Shown: positions 55,845 through 64,000 of the stretch, one piece after another | Layout: each line of letters begins with the position of its first letter | Position numbering within the stretch: position 1 is the first letter of the stretch | NCBI RefSeq assembly: GCF_964022235.1 | Contig: NZ_CAXHZL010000008.1 | Span: 62,001 to 126,000 of the forward strand | Source of the DNA: Limimaricola sp964022235 | GTDB taxonomy: Bacteria; Pseudomonadota; Alphaproteobacteria; Rhodobacterales; Rhodobacteraceae | DNA length: 64,000 nt | Direction: 5' to 3' | Program-made: the position numbers and the translations under genes | The notes under the pieces: model-generated | Databases searched by the model: none | What the model saw: only the letters and a program-made list of their open reading frames with translations | What the model was told of the DNA's origin: nothing

Positions 55845-56639
55845 ATGAACGACATGCGAACCATGGACAATGCCGTGCTGAACGAGACCAAGATCACCGC
55901 CCGCGACGTGCACGTGCACTATGGCACCACCCACGCCATCAAGGGCGTCGACGTGGACATCGCCGACCGCACCGTCACCGCCTTCATTGGGCCATCGGGC
56001 TGTGGCAAGTCGACCTTCCTGCGCTGTCTGAACCGGATGAACGACACCATTCCCGGCGCGCTGGTCACCGGTGAGATCAAAATCGACGAGGCAGACATCT
56101 ACGACCCCCGCGTCGATCCGGTGCAGCTTCGCGCCAAGGTCGGCATGGTGTTCCAAAAGCCGAACCCGTTCCCCAAGTCGATCTACGACAACGTGGCTTA
56201 TGGCCCCAAGATCCACGGGCTGGCCCGCAACAAGGCCGAGCTCGACGAGATCGTCGAAAAGGCGCTGCGGCGCGGCGCGATCTGGGACGAGGTCAAGGAC
56301 CGCTTGCACGCGCCCGGCACCGGGCTGTCGGGCGGCCAGCAGCAACGCCTGTGCATCGCGCGCGCCGTGGCGACCGAGCCCGAGATCCTGCTGATGGACG
56401 AGCCGTGCTCGGCACTCGACCCGATCGCCACAGCTCAGGTCGAGGAGCTGATCGACGAGCTGCGTCAGAACTTCTCGGTGGTGATCGTCACGCACTCGAT
56501 GCAGCAGGCCGCGCGGGTCAGCCAGCGCACCGCGTTCTTCCACCTCGGAAACCTCGTCGAATACGGCGAGACCGGCAAGATATTCACCAACCCCGAAGAC
56601 AGCCGCACCGAGAGCTATATCTCGGGCCGGATCGGGTAA
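55845..56639 (+). CDS. pstB: Phosphate ABC transporter ATPase PstB
   Basis: A 264-residue ATPase with Walker A GPSGCGKST, the family's RCLNRMND stretch, signature LSGGQQQRLCIARA and Walker B LLMDEPCSALDP. An AGGGGG site precedes the ATG at 55845; the gap after pstA is 26 bases. Confidence 0.96.
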   Translation: MNDMRTMDNAVLNETKITARDVHVHYGTTHAIKGVDVDIADRTVTAFIGPSGCGKSTFLRCLNRMNDTIPGALVTGEIKIDEADIYDPRVDPVQLRAKVGMVFQKPNPFPKSIYDNVAYGPKIHGLARNKAELDEIVEKALRRGAIWDEVKDRLHAPGTGLSGGQQQRLCIARAVATEPEILLMDEPCSALDPIATAQVEELIDELRQNFSVVIVTHSMQQAARVSQRTAFFHLGNLVEYGETGKIFTNPEDSRTESYISGRIG

Positions 56640-56651
56640 GGGAGCAGGGAC

Positions 56652-57365
56652 ATGCAGGACAAGCAGCACATCGCCTCGGCCTTCGACCGCGATCTCGAAT
56701 CGATCCAGGCGCTGATCCTCAAGATGGGCGGCCTCGTCGAGGCCGCGATCATCGACGGCGCCCAAAGCCTCGCCGACCGCGACATCGAGAACGCCGAGCG
56801 GGTCCGTCGCGGCGACAAGGTGATCGACGCGCTCGAAGAGCAGCTCAACGAGGAAGCCGCGCGTGTCATCGCGATCCGCGCGCCGGTGAGCCGCGACCTG
56901 CGGGTGATCCTGTCGGTGCTGCGGCTTGCCGCCAGCCTCGAGCGGATCGGCGACTATGCCAAGAACATGGCCAAGCGCACCAGCGTTCTGGCCGAACTCA
57001 GCCCGATCGATGGCTCCGACGCCGCCCTCAAGCGCATGGCGCGCGAGGTACAGAACATGCTGAAGGACACGCTCGATGCCTTCGTGCGCCGCGACGCCGA
57101 TCTCGCCGCCGAGGTGCTCCAGCGCGATCAGGACGTGGACCAGATGTACAACGCGCTGTTCCGCGAATTCCTGACCCACATGATGGAAGACCCGCGCGCG
57201 ATCACTGCCTGCATGCATCTGCATTTCATCGCCAAGAACATCGAGCGGATGGGCGATCTCGTTACCAACATGGCCGAGCAGGTGATCTATCTCATCACCG
57301 GCCAGATGCCCGACGAGGACCGTCCCAAGGGCGACAACACCTCCTACGTGACCAGCCCGGAGTGA
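56652..57365 (+). CDS. phoU: Phosphate-signalling regulator PhoU
   Basis: A 237-residue helical protein that links the Pst transporter to PhoR. The two-fold PhoU repeats show ERIGDYAKNMAKR (first) and ERMGDLVTNMAEQV (second), with the E-R-x-x-D metal motif. It lies 12 bases after pstB. Confidence 0.96.
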   Translation: MQDKQHIASAFDRDLESIQALILKMGGLVEAAIIDGAQSLADRDIENAERVRRGDKVIDALEEQLNEEAARVIAIRAPVSRDLRVILSVLRLAASLERIGDYAKNMAKRTSVLAELSPIDGSDAALKRMAREVQNMLKDTLDAFVRRDADLAAEVLQRDQDVDQMYNALFREFLTHMMEDPRAITACMHLHFIAKNIERMGDLVTNMAEQVIYLITGQMPDEDRPKGDNTSYVTSPE

Positions 57366-57369
57366 GCGG

Positions 57370-58059
57370 ATGCGGCAGGTGCAGCCTCACATCCTGATCG
57401 TCGAGGACGAGCCGTCGCAGCGCGCGGTTCTGAGCTACAACCTCGAATCCGAAGGCTTCCGAATCTCGGAGGCCGAGGATGGCGATGCGGCGCTCTTGAT
57501 GGTGTCTGAAGAAATTCCGGACCTGATCGTGCTCGACTGGATGCTGCCGGGTGTCACGGGCATCGAGATCTGTCGCCGCATCAAGATGCGACCCGAGACG
57601 CGAGACGTGCCGATCATCATGCTTTCGGCGCGGTCCGAAGAGGTCGACCGCGTACGCGGGCTCGAGACCGGCGCCGATGATTATGTCGTGAAGCCGTATT
57701 CGGTGACCGAGCTGATGGCGCGGGTGAAGGGCCAGCTGCGCCGGTCGCGACCGGCGGGCGTGGGCGAGACGCTCAGCTTTGAAGACATTACGCTCGATGC
57801 GGAAACGCACCGCGTGCACCGGGACGGACACATGCTCAAACTGGGGCCAACCGAATTCCGTCTCTTGGCCACGTTCCTCGAAAAGCCGGGCCGGGTCTGG
57901 AGCCGCGAGCAGTTGCTCGACCGGGTCTGGGGACGCGATGTCTATGTCGACACGCGCACCGTCGACGTCCACATCGGCCGGCTGCGCAAGGTGCTTTGCG
58001 CGCAAGGTGGCAGCGATCCTCTGCGCACGGTGCGCGGTGCCGGATACGCGCTGGGGTAG
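57370..58059 (+). CDS. phoB: Phosphate-regulon response regulator PhoB
   Basis: An OmpR-type response regulator of 229 residues. The receiver domain has the phospho-acceptor Asp56 (LIVLDWMLP) and Lys108 (VKPYS); a winged-helix DNA-binding domain follows, with RTVDVHIGRLRK. It is 4 bases after phoU, which completes the phoR-pstSCAB-phoU-phoB block. No terminator is seen before the IS30 element that follows 50 bases on. Confidence 0.96.
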   Translation: MRQVQPHILIVEDEPSQRAVLSYNLESEGFRISEAEDGDAALLMVSEEIPDLIVLDWMLPGVTGIEICRRIKMRPETRDVPIIMLSARSEEVDRVRGLETGADDYVVKPYSVTELMARVKGQLRRSRPAGVGETLSFEDITLDAETHRVHRDGHMLKLGPTEFRLLATFLEKPGRVWSREQLLDRVWGRDVYVDTRTVDVHIGRLRKVLCAQGGSDPLRTVRGAGYALG

Positions 58060-58111
58060 TGGAATATTAAACGATGCGAGAGACAAAGTGCCAAAAGTCA
58101 TGTGTGAATTC

Positions 58112-59182
58112 AATGCTGGTTGCGACACGGGTTCAGGATAGGTCGAGCTGACGGAGTTCCTCAGCGAAGGCCTCGGCCGGTGTCCGGTAGCCGAGGCAGC
58201 GTCTTGGCGTGGCGTTCAGCTGCGCGCTGATCTCCGCCATCGCGTGGTCTGACAATGCGGCGATGGCCGTATCGCGCGGCAGATAGCGCCGGGCGCGCTT
58301 GTTCAGGTTCTCGACCGAGCCTTTCTGCCAAGGCGCCTGCGGGTCGCAAAACCACGCCTCGGTGCCCATTCCCATTCTCAGATCACGCCAGCGGTTGAAC
58401 TCGAGCCCCCGGTCGAAGGTGATCGAGCGTCGTGCGGATAGGGGCAGGGGCGACAGCAGGGCGATCAGACGGTTCATCAGATGCTTGGAGCTGCGGTCGT
58501 TGTTGCGGAACAGGACCGCATAGCGGGTCTTGCGCTCCACCAGCGAGGCCACGTTGGCCTTGCCCAACTCCTTGCGAAAGATCATCAAATCGCCTTCCCA
58601 GTCGCCGAACCCACTACGGTCGTTGATGTGATCCGGCCGGTTCTGGATCGCGCGTTCCAATGGAAAGATGAGACTTCGAGGCCGACGGGCGTAGCGGGGT
58701 TTGCGCTGGCGGCGACGCTCGGGCAGGTGACGCGCCAGGTCCTGGCTCTGGCCGTCCTGCGAGTAGACGAAGGCGTAGATCGTTTCGTGGCAAATGGTGC
58801 CGCGATGCTCTTCGAAGCGTAGCCGTCCGGCGATCTGCTCGGGTGACCAACCAGCTTTCAAGCGATCTATAACGGCCTCGCGCAGGGCCGTCATCCGGAT
58901 CAGTTTACGACGCCTGTGGCGGCGCTCGGCGGCCCGTTTCTGGGCCAGCATGCCGTAGTAGCCGCTGAGATGGGGCAGCTCGTTGTCTTCGAACCGATTA
59001 CGCTGGATCTCGCGGTAGATCGTCGAGCGATGGCGGGACAATCTCGCCGCAATACTTACCACGGACATCTTCGCCTGTAGAAGGTCTTCAACCAGACGCC
59101 GTTCTCGTAGATCCAGCTCGCGGTGGGCCATCTTCCAAACTCCTGTGTTTGCGACAGGATAGAGCGTTTGTCGCAACCCAGT
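58112..59182 (-). mobile_element. IS30-family insertion sequence
   Basis: A single transposase gene lies between imperfect inverted ends. The left end has CTGGTTGCGACA (58116-58127), the right end carries TGTCGCAACCCAG (59169-59181), which match as inverted repeats apart from one extra G. Core inverted repeat is TTGCGACA; a further copy lies at 59148-59155. IS30 elements give 2-3 bp target duplications, which I could not fix from the sequence, so the exact borders are approximate. It lies between phoB and a LuxR gene and disrupts no visible gene. Confidence 0.75.
58133..59131 (-). CDS. IS30-family transposase
   Basis: A 332-residue transposase, apparently intact. It has an N-terminal helix-turn-helix (LSRHRSTIYREIQRNR), then the DDE catalytic core with DWEGDLM, TFDRGLEF and KGSVENLNKRARR supplying Asp, Asp and Glu. 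The ATG at 59131 has GGAG and GGAAG upstream; a longer in-frame start (59176) would run through the right inverted repeat. Confidence 0.92.
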   Translation of the reverse strand: MAHRELDLRERRLVEDLLQAKMSVVSIAARLSRHRSTIYREIQRNRFEDNELPHLSGYYGMLAQKRAAERRHRRRKLIRMTALREAVIDRLKAGWSPEQIAGRLRFEEHRGTICHETIYAFVYSQDGQSQDLARHLPERRRQRKPRYARRPRSLIFPLERAIQNRPDHINDRSGFGDWEGDLMIFRKELGKANVASLVERKTRYAVLFRNNDRSSKHLMNRLIALLSPLPLSARRSITFDRGLEFNRWRDLRMGMGTEAWFCDPQAPWQKGSVENLNKRARRYLPRDTAIAALSDHAMAEISAQLNATPRRCLGYRTPAEAFAEELRQLDLS

Positions 59183-59280
59183 TTAGAAAGTGCCATGGCC
59201 CGTAACGATTATCTCATAATAAAGATTATGTAATTATATGGGATGCTTTGGCCTTTTTGAAGTAAGTGTTAATATTCAGA

Positions 59281-60042
59281 ATGGCCGTGATGTCGAACAT
59301 GCTGACCAGCACCACCGCGCTGAGCTTCATCTCTCGCGCCGCGCGTGTCGGTGACGATGCCATTCTGTGGGACATGCTGTGCGACCGCATGATGGACTAC
59401 GGCATGGACCGGCTGCTCTATGGCTTCACCTTCTTGCCCGAGCCCGACACTCTCGATCCCGGCAACTGGGTGCTGCGCAGCAGCCATTGCGACGGCTACA
59501 CCCGCCGTCTGGTGGCGGATGGTCTGTATCTCGACACGCGTTACGGTGACTGGGCCCGGCACAACAGCGGCACCCTGCTCTGGAGCCGTCAGGACATGCT
59601 GCCGCATGGCGATCCGTCGAGCGAGGCACGGCTGCGTGACCTCAACCGCACGCATGGGGTGCACGCCGGTGCGATGATCAGCTTCCCGATGCTGCCACAG
59701 AAAACCCGCGCGTCACTCGTGCTCGCGGCCCAGTCCGACATACCGCAATGCCGGCTCGATCGGATCTGGTTGCAGCGCCGCGAGGAGATCGAGGCCCAGC
59801 TTCATGCCTTCCATCTCAGGTTTCAGCTGATCTACACGGATTCCTATCATCTGACGCCGCGCCAGAAGGAAGTGCTGCGGTTCGTGGCCGCCGGGCTTTC
59901 GGTGCAGCAGATCGCCGACGAGCTGAAGCTGAGCGTCGCGACCGTCGACAAGCATCTGCGCCTTGCGCGCGAGGCTTTCGGTGCCTCGACCACCGCCCAA
60001 GCCGTGGCTCGCGCAATCCGGTTTCACCAACTCTATGCATAA
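59281..60042 (+). CDS. LuxR-family regulator with autoinducer-binding-like domain (LuxR solo)
   Basis: A 253-residue regulator with an N-terminal autoinducer-binding-like domain (about 25-165; GDWARHNSGTLLW at 89-101) and a C-terminal LuxR helix-turn-helix (190-250, HLTPRQKEVLRFVAAGLSVQQIADEL). Some residues usual in signal-binding members, such as the Asp-Pro pair, are not seen at the expected place, so it may bind another ligand. No luxI-type synthase is in the window. The start is uncertain: ATG at 59281 or 59290, no clear ribosome site. It sits in an AT-rich pocket next to the IS30 element. Confidence 0.85.
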   Translation: MAVMSNMLTSTTALSFISRAARVGDDAILWDMLCDRMMDYGMDRLLYGFTFLPEPDTLDPGNWVLRSSHCDGYTRRLVADGLYLDTRYGDWARHNSGTLLWSRQDMLPHGDPSSEARLRDLNRTHGVHAGAMISFPMLPQKTRASLVLAAQSDIPQCRLDRIWLQRREEIEAQLHAFHLRFQLIYTDSYHLTPRQKEVLRFVAAGLSVQQIADELKLSVATVDKHLRLAREAFGASTTAQAVARAIRFHQLYA

Positions 60043-60146
60043 GGCGAGGATAAGGCTGTTTCAGGTCAAGATTACCAGACTTTTAACGAGTCGCTGATCG
60101 TGACATGGTTGTGATGTTCACTAGTATCGGCCGGTTTGGCCACTTG

Positions 60147-60181
60147 CACCATCCGGAAAACATTTTTTGTCCGGTATGGTG
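60147..60181 (+). repeat. Inverted repeat downstream of luxR
   Basis: CACCATCCGGA (60147-60157) and TCCGGTATGGTG (60170-60181) are inverted repeats with one bulged base, around an A/T-rich loop. It could be an operator or RNA hairpin. A classic lux box is about 20 bases of a different sequence, so this is not one. Confidence 0.6.
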
Positions 60182-60342
60182 TCTATCCGACAGCAGCAGG
60201 TCGGACTTCAGCATGAGATCGCCGCGTCCGTCACCGCCGCCGGGCGCGGCACTCTCTTTCAGGGTATGCTCCCTGCCCCATCCGACACCGTGCCTACGGC
60301 CTGACTGATTCAATCAGAGCCATATCCGCCGTTTCAAACGAA

Positions 60343-60371
60343 AAACGCCGCCCGCGATGCGGACGGCGTTT
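60343..60371 (-). terminator. Intrinsic terminator of rpsB-tsf
   Basis: AAACGCCGCCCGC (60343-60355) and GCGGACGGCGTTT (60359-60371) form a stem with one mismatch; on the minus strand it is followed by TTTTTCG. It lies 22 bases after the tsf stop. Confidence 0.85.
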
Positions 60372-60392
60372 CGGATCGATCAAGGCGTGAAA

Positions 60393-61268
60393 TCAGCCCT
60401 TGGCGACCTTGGCCACTTCGGCGGCAAAGTCCTCTTCGACCTTCTCGATGCCCTCGCCCACGGCGAGACGCACGAAGCCGGTGATCGTCACGCCCGCCTC
60501 TTTCGCGGCGGCTTCGACGGTCAGGTCGGGGTTCACGACGAAAGCCTGACCCAGCAGGGTCGACTCGGCCATGTACTTCTTCATGCGGCCTTCGATCATC
60601 TTCTCGATGACGGCCTCGGGCTTGCCGCTTTCGCGGGCGATGTCCATCTGGACCTGCTTTTCCTTCTCGACCATCGCCGGGTCGAGATCGGCCTCGCCAA
60701 GGGCGGCCGGGTTGGCAGCGGCGATGTGCATCGCGACCTGACGGCCAAAGGCCTCGTCACCGCCCGAGAAGGCGACGAGCACCCCGATGGTGCCCATGTC
60801 GGCGGCCGCGGCGTTGTGCACGTAGGTGACGACGTTCTCGCCTTCGATCGACGCCATCCGGCGCAGCGTCATGTTCTCGCCGATCTTGGCGATCGCGTCG
60901 GTGACGAGGGTCTCGACCGGCTTGCCGTCGACCTGCGCGGCCTTCAGCTCTTCGAGGTTCGACACCTTGACGCCGGCTTGGGCGATCTTCGAAACCATCG
61001 ACTGGAAGTCGGCGTTCTTGGCGACGAAGTCGGTTTCCGAGTTCAGCTCGATCGCGACGCCACGGCCATTCTCGACGGCGACGGCCACGAGGCCCTCGGC
61101 GGCGGTGCGGCCGGATTTCTTGGCGGCTTTCGCCAGGCCCTTGGTGCGCAGCCAATCCACGGCGGCTTCCATGTCGCCGTCGGTTTCGGTCAGCGCCTTC
61201 TTGGCGTCCATCATGCCTGCGCCGGTGTTCTCGCGCAGTTCCTTGACCATGCTCGCGGTGATCGCCAT
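60393..61268 (-). CDS. tsf: Translation elongation factor Ts
   Basis: Exchanges GDP for GTP on EF-Tu. The 291-residue protein begins MAITASMVKELRENTGAG and has the EF-Tu-contact motif TDFVAKN. The start at 61268 has AGGAGA upstream. It follows rpsB with a 91-base gap that carries a hairpin, as in most bacteria. Confidence 0.97.
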   Translation of the reverse strand: MAITASMVKELRENTGAGMMDAKKALTETDGDMEAAVDWLRTKGLAKAAKKSGRTAAEGLVAVAVENGRGVAIELNSETDFVAKNADFQSMVSKIAQAGVKVSNLEELKAAQVDGKPVETLVTDAIAKIGENMTLRRMASIEGENVVTYVHNAAAADMGTIGVLVAFSGGDEAFGRQVAMHIAAANPAALGEADLDPAMVEKEKQVQMDIARESGKPEAVIEKMIEGRMKKYMAESTLLGQAFVVNPDLTVEAAAKEAGVTITGFVRLAVGEGIEKVEEDFAAEVAKVAKG

Positions 61269-61296
61269 CGCGTCTCTCCTAGAATTTGAATGGACT

Positions 61297-61320
61297 CCGG
61301 GCGCGGTGATCCGCGCCCGG
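61297..61320 (-). terminator. Hairpin between rpsB and tsf
   Basis: CCGGGCGCGG (61297-61306) and its complement (61311-61320) form a perfect 10-bp stem with loop TGAT. No T run follows. It probably causes partial read-through, or marks the border between rpsB and tsf in the shared mRNA. Confidence 0.65.
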
Positions 61321-61359
61321 CAATCGTCTGGGAAGGCCAGCGGCCTTGCCGGGCGGGCC

Positions 61360-62145
61360 TTACTGGGCCGCGGCCTCGGCGTCCGCACCGGCGTCAGCGC
61401 TGAGCTGCTCTTCGGTGTACTGCTCCATCGCACCCATGTCGACGCCGGCGGCGCCGAGCTGCGCGCTCATGCCGTCAAGCGCGGCGCGGGCCGCGAGGTC
61501 GCAGTAGAGCGAGATCGCACGAGCGGCGTCGTCGTTGCCGGGGATCACGTAATCCACGCCATCGGGCGAGCAGTTGGTGTCGACGACGGCGACGACCGGG
61601 ATGCCGAGCTTCTTGGCTTCGAGGATCGCCAGGTCTTCCTTGTTCACGTCGACCACGAACAGCAGGTCGGGAACGCCGCCCATCTCACGGATGCCGCCGA
61701 GCGAGGCTTGCAGTTTGATCTGCTCGCGCTCCATGCCCAGACGCTCTTTCTTGGTCAGGCCGGCAAAGCCCTGCTCGGAGGCTTCGTCGATGGCGCGCAG
61801 GCGGTTGATCGACTGCGACACGGTCTGCCAGTTGGTCAGCGTGCCACCGAGCCAGCGGTGGTTCATGTAGAACTGCGCGGACTTCTCGGCGGCGTCGGCG
61901 ATCGGCTGCTGCGCCTGACGCTTGGTGCCGACGAACAGCACGCGGCCGCCCTTGGCGACGGTGTCGCGCACGACCTGCAGAGCCTTGTCCAGCATCGGGA
62001 CGGTCTGGGTCAGGTCCATGATGTGGATGCCGTTGCGGGCGCCGTAGATGTACTCGGACATCCGCGGGTTCCAGCGGGCGGTCTGGTGGCCGAAGTGCAC
62101 GCCAGCTTCGAGCAGCTGACGCATGGAGAACTCGGGAAGAGCCAT
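61360..62145 (-). CDS. rpsB: 30S ribosomal protein S2
   Basis: The 261-residue protein begins MALPEFSMRQLLEAGVHFGHQTARWNP, the hallmark S2 start, and has an Ala/Asp-rich C-terminal tail. It heads the rpsB-tsf unit. The ribosome site is AAGG before the ATG at 62145. Confidence 0.98.
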   Translation of the reverse strand: MALPEFSMRQLLEAGVHFGHQTARWNPRMSEYIYGARNGIHIMDLTQTVPMLDKALQVVRDTVAKGGRVLFVGTKRQAQQPIADAAEKSAQFYMNHRWLGGTLTNWQTVSQSINRLRAIDEASEQGFAGLTKKERLGMEREQIKLQASLGGIREMGGVPDLLFVVDVNKEDLAILEAKKLGIPVVAVVDTNCSPDGVDYVIPGNDDAARAISLYCDLAARAALDGMSAQLGAAGVDMGAMEQYTEEQLSADAGADAEAAAQ

Positions 62146-62303
62146 GTCTATAACCTTTTTCCGGTTTGGCCTCGGCGGAGGATCAGGGCGGCTGCCCCAA
62201 CCGGTGGACCCCGGGGGATGTCTCCCCCCGATAGGCCCGCCCCCGCCTGCGGGATTGATCGTGCCGTGCCCTTAGCGCCACGACCCCGCAAAGGCAACCC
62301 CGG
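62146..62303 (-). promoter_or_regulatory. rpsB leader region
   Basis: A 158-base gap upstream of rpsB, rich in GC and with a short hairpin (GGGGGA 62213-62218 and TCCCCC 62223-62228). S2 leaders are structured and feedback-controlled in many bacteria; I cannot match this one to a known leader. The promoter should lie here or in the gene before it. Confidence 0.35.
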
Positions 62304-63173
62304 TTACGGCTTTCGCAGCCGCTTGATCAACGACGAGGTGTCCCAGCGACCGCCGCCCATCTGCTGCACCTCCTTGTAGAACTGGTCCACCAGCGCCGTC
62401 ACCGGCAGGCTGACCGACAGCTCGTCGGCGGCCGAAAGGCAGATGCCCAGATCCTTGCGCATCCAGTCGACGGCGAAGCCGTGCTCGAAATGATCGTCGA
62501 GCATGGTGCCGTGGCGGTTGACCATCTGCCAGCTTCCGGCGGCCCCTTGGGAGATCACCTCGACCAGCGCCCGGCCATCGAGCCCGGCCTTTTCGGCGAA
62601 GGCCAGCGACTCCGACAGGCCCTGCACCAGCCCCGCGATGGCGATCTGGTTGGCCATCTTCGCCAACTGCCCCGCGCCGCTCTCGCCCAGGCGGCGGCAG
62701 ACCTTGGCATAGGCGTCGATCACCGGCTCGGCCCGGTCGAAATGTGCCTGCGCACCGCCGCACATAACCGAAAGCTGGCCGTTCTCGGCCCCCGCCTGCC
62801 CGCCCGAGACCGGCGCGTCGACAAAGCCGATCCCCTTGGCATCGGCCTGCCCCGCAAGCTCGCGCGTCACGGCGGCGCTGACGGTGGTGTGATCGACGAA
62901 CAAAGCACCCGCCTCCATGCCGGCAAAGGCGCCGTCCTCGCCCAGACACACGCCGCGCAGGTCGTCGTCATTACCGACGCAGGCAAAGACGATCTCGGCG
63001 CCCCGTGCCGCCTCGCGCGGGGTCGCGGCGTGCTGCCCGCCATGCTCGGCGGCCCATTTTTCGGCCTTGGCGGCGGTCCGGTTGTAGACCGTCACCTCGT
63101 GGCCCGCCTTGGCCAGATGCCCCGCCATGGGGTATCCCATCACGCCCAGTCCCAGAAACGTCAGCTTCGCCAT
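62304..63173 (-). CDS. 3-Hydroxyisobutyrate dehydrogenase-family oxidoreductase
   Basis: A 289-residue NAD(P)-dependent beta-hydroxyacid dehydrogenase. The Rossmann motif is LGLGVMGYPMAGHLAKAGH, the substrate motif is FVDAPVSGGQAGAENGQL, and the catalytic lysine lies in QLAKMANQ. Family members act on 3-hydroxyisobutyrate, tartronate semialdehyde or similar compounds; which one is not clear. The ATG at 63173 begins MAKLTFLGLG. It is divergent from the penicillin-acylase gene. Confidence 0.88.
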   Translation of the reverse strand: MAKLTFLGLGVMGYPMAGHLAKAGHEVTVYNRTAAKAEKWAAEHGGQHAATPREAARGAEIVFACVGNDDDLRGVCLGEDGAFAGMEAGALFVDHTTVSAAVTRELAGQADAKGIGFVDAPVSGGQAGAENGQLSVMCGGAQAHFDRAEPVIDAYAKVCRRLGESGAGQLAKMANQIAIAGLVQGLSESLAFAEKAGLDGRALVEVISQGAAGSWQMVNRHGTMLDDHFEHGFAVDWMRKDLGICLSAADELSVSLPVTALVDQFYKEVQQMGGGRWDTSSLIKRLRKP

Positions 63174-63276
63174 TGCGCTCTCCCTGCCTCCCGGGGCTTT
63201 CGTTCGCCCCCGAGGCGCGATACTCACCATGCCCAACCGGCCCGTCAAGCGCGGGCGACTGCTCCCCGGAGGATCG

Positions 63277-64000
63277 ATGGCCACCCTGTTTCGCTGGCTT
63301 CTGCGCCTGACCGTCGGCGCGATCCTTCTCGGCCTCGCCGGTTTCGTGCTGACATGGTGGTTCTTCGCCCGCTCGCTGCCCGATTACGATGCGCGCACGC
63401 GTGTCGCGGGCATCACCGCCCCGGTCGAGATCGTGCGCGATCATGCCAACGTGCCGCATGTCTTCGGCAGCACCGACCGCGACGTGTTCTTCGCGCTTGG
63501 CTATGCCCATGCGCAGGACCGGTTGTGGCAGATGACCATCCTGCGCCGCACCGTTCAGGGGCGCCTGTCCGAGCTGTTCGGCCGCCGCACCGCCGAGAGC
63601 GACGTGCTGATGCGCCGCCTCGATCTCTACCGCGCTGCCACGGCCTCTGTCGAGGATCAGGACGGGCAGACGCGCTCGGCCCTCGAGGCCTATGCCGCCG
63701 GCGTCAACGCTTGGGTGGGCGAGGTCAACACCGGCGCGCGCGGGCGTGGCGCGCCCGAGATGTGGCTGTTCAACCAGCCGATCTCGCCCTGGCAGCCCGC
63801 CGACAGCATCGCGATCCTGAAGCTGATGGCCTGGCAGCAATCGGACCATCTTCAGGCCGAGGTGCTGCGCGCCCGCACCTCTTTGGTGCTCGAAGACGAC
63901 CGGCTGCGCGACATCCTGCCCGACGTGCCCGGTCCCGGTCTCACCGCCCTGCCCCGTTACGCCGATCTGATGCCCGAGGTTCCGCAGCGCCACGTCGCCG
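63277..64000 (+). CDS. Penicillin acylase (Ntn-hydrolase) family protein, 5' part
   Basis: The first 241 codons of a gene that runs off the window, with no stop seen. A membrane helix (about 12-30) anchors or exports the protein. The N-terminal alpha-chain motif HANVPHVFGSTDRD and the FALGYAHAQDRLWQM stretch are typical of the family, which cleaves amide bonds of penicillins or acyl-homoserine lactones. The catalytic serine at the alpha-beta chain junction lies beyond the window, so activity cannot be judged. GGAGG precedes the ATG. Confidence 0.88.
   Translation, partial: MATLFRWLLRLTVGAILLGLAGFVLTWWFFARSLPDYDARTRVAGITAPVEIVRDHANVPHVFGSTDRDVFFALGYAHAQDRLWQMTILRRTVQGRLSELFGRRTAESDVLMRRLDLYRAATASVEDQDGQTRSALEAYAAGVNAWVGEVNTGARGRGAPEMWLFNQPISPWQPADSIAILKLMAWQQSDHLQAEVLRARTSLVLEDDRLRDILPDVPGPGLTALPRYADLMPEVPQRHVA

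Larger units (their letters stand above)
60043..60392. other. 350-base region between luxR and tsf
   Basis: No supported gene. It holds a long inverted repeat at 60147-60181, a second short dyad (TCCGAC around 60186-60191 with GTCGGA at 60200-60205), and the tsf terminator at its end. Short open frames on both strands have no ribosome site and unlikely composition. It probably holds the 3' end of the luxR transcript or a structured RNA. Confidence 0.5.

Noticed and set aside
58085..59196. The 9-base word AAAGTGCCA on both sides of the IS30 element, as a target duplication
   Set aside because: IS30 elements make 2-3 bp duplications, and the copies lie at unequal distances (about 20 and 6 bases) from the inverted repeats. 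Coincidence is more likely.
60105..60308. A 67-codon frame downstream of luxR
   Set aside because: No ribosome site, odd Pro/Ser/Cys-rich composition, and it runs through the inverted repeats.

Overview
The window is a 64 kb chromosomal stretch of a GC-rich alphaproteobacterium, most likely Rhodobacteraceae (Roseobacter group). Evidence for this is the LexA site of the GTTC-N7-GTTC type, the Usg protein, a class II DAHP synthase, a Cys-less HemB metal site, the RTX-Hint secreted protein and the general gene style. Coding density is high and many neighbours overlap by 4 bp (ATGA or GTGA), so most genes sit in translationally coupled operons. Almost all of it is ordinary core genome. The only mobile element is one IS30-type insertion sequence (about 58.1-59.2 kb). 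No CRISPR array, prophage or integron was seen.

Layout. 0-3.7 kb: the 3' half of ligA, then recG, then a 40-residue membrane protein behind a perfect alphaproteobacterial LexA box. 3.7-10.4 kb: an IscU-like scaffold, hisI, gluQ with a small membrane protein, trmFO, gyrA, usg. 10.4-15.4 kb: arginase, dsbB, a DedA-like protein, a zinc metallopeptidase, tRNA-Leu(CAA) and a YgiC/YgiB-type amidoligase-lipoprotein pair. 15.4-18.5 kb: a 550-base non-coding region and a large RTX-cadherin-Hint protein. 18.5-22.9 kb: a MobA-like nucleotidyltransferase, DUF2254, a SYLF lipoprotein, hemB and a membrane protein. 22.9-28.8 kb: mfd leading an overlapping operon with three lipid/sugar-transfer genes. 28.8-32.7 kb: a DsbA-like protein, an XRE-cupin regulator, a small acidic protein, and an orphan peptide-binding protein with a 42-residue lipoprotein. 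32.7-32.85 kb: a strong candidate small RNA gene. 33-39.8 kb: 3-hydroxybutyrate dehydrogenase with a patatin, DUF502, psuG-psuK, DUF4198, a HupE-like protein and a GFA protein. 39.9-45.4 kb: a complete branched-chain amino-acid ABC operon carrying a small secreted protein. 45.5-50.5 kb: a GlxA-type regulator, aroG, a PAS protein, gmk, gamma-carbonic anhydrase and an orphan protein. 50.6-58.1 kb: phoR-pstSCAB-phoU-phoB with a PHO box before pstS. 58.1-60.4 kb: the IS30 element and a LuxR solo. 60.4-64 kb: tsf, rpsB, a beta-hydroxyacid dehydrogenase and the start of a penicillin-acylase family gene.

How the genes work together. The clearest functional units are the Pho regulon (sensor, transporter, brake and response regulator in one block), the liv transporter, pseudouridine breakdown (psuG-psuK), and the mfd-linked glycosyltransferase set that looks able to modify lipid A or another polyprenyl-linked glycolipid. 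The most interesting novelties are the LexA-boxed 40-residue membrane protein (a possible SOS-induced division inhibitor or toxin, like SidA or TisB in concept only) and the promoter-hairpin-terminator small RNA unit at 32.74-32.85 kb.
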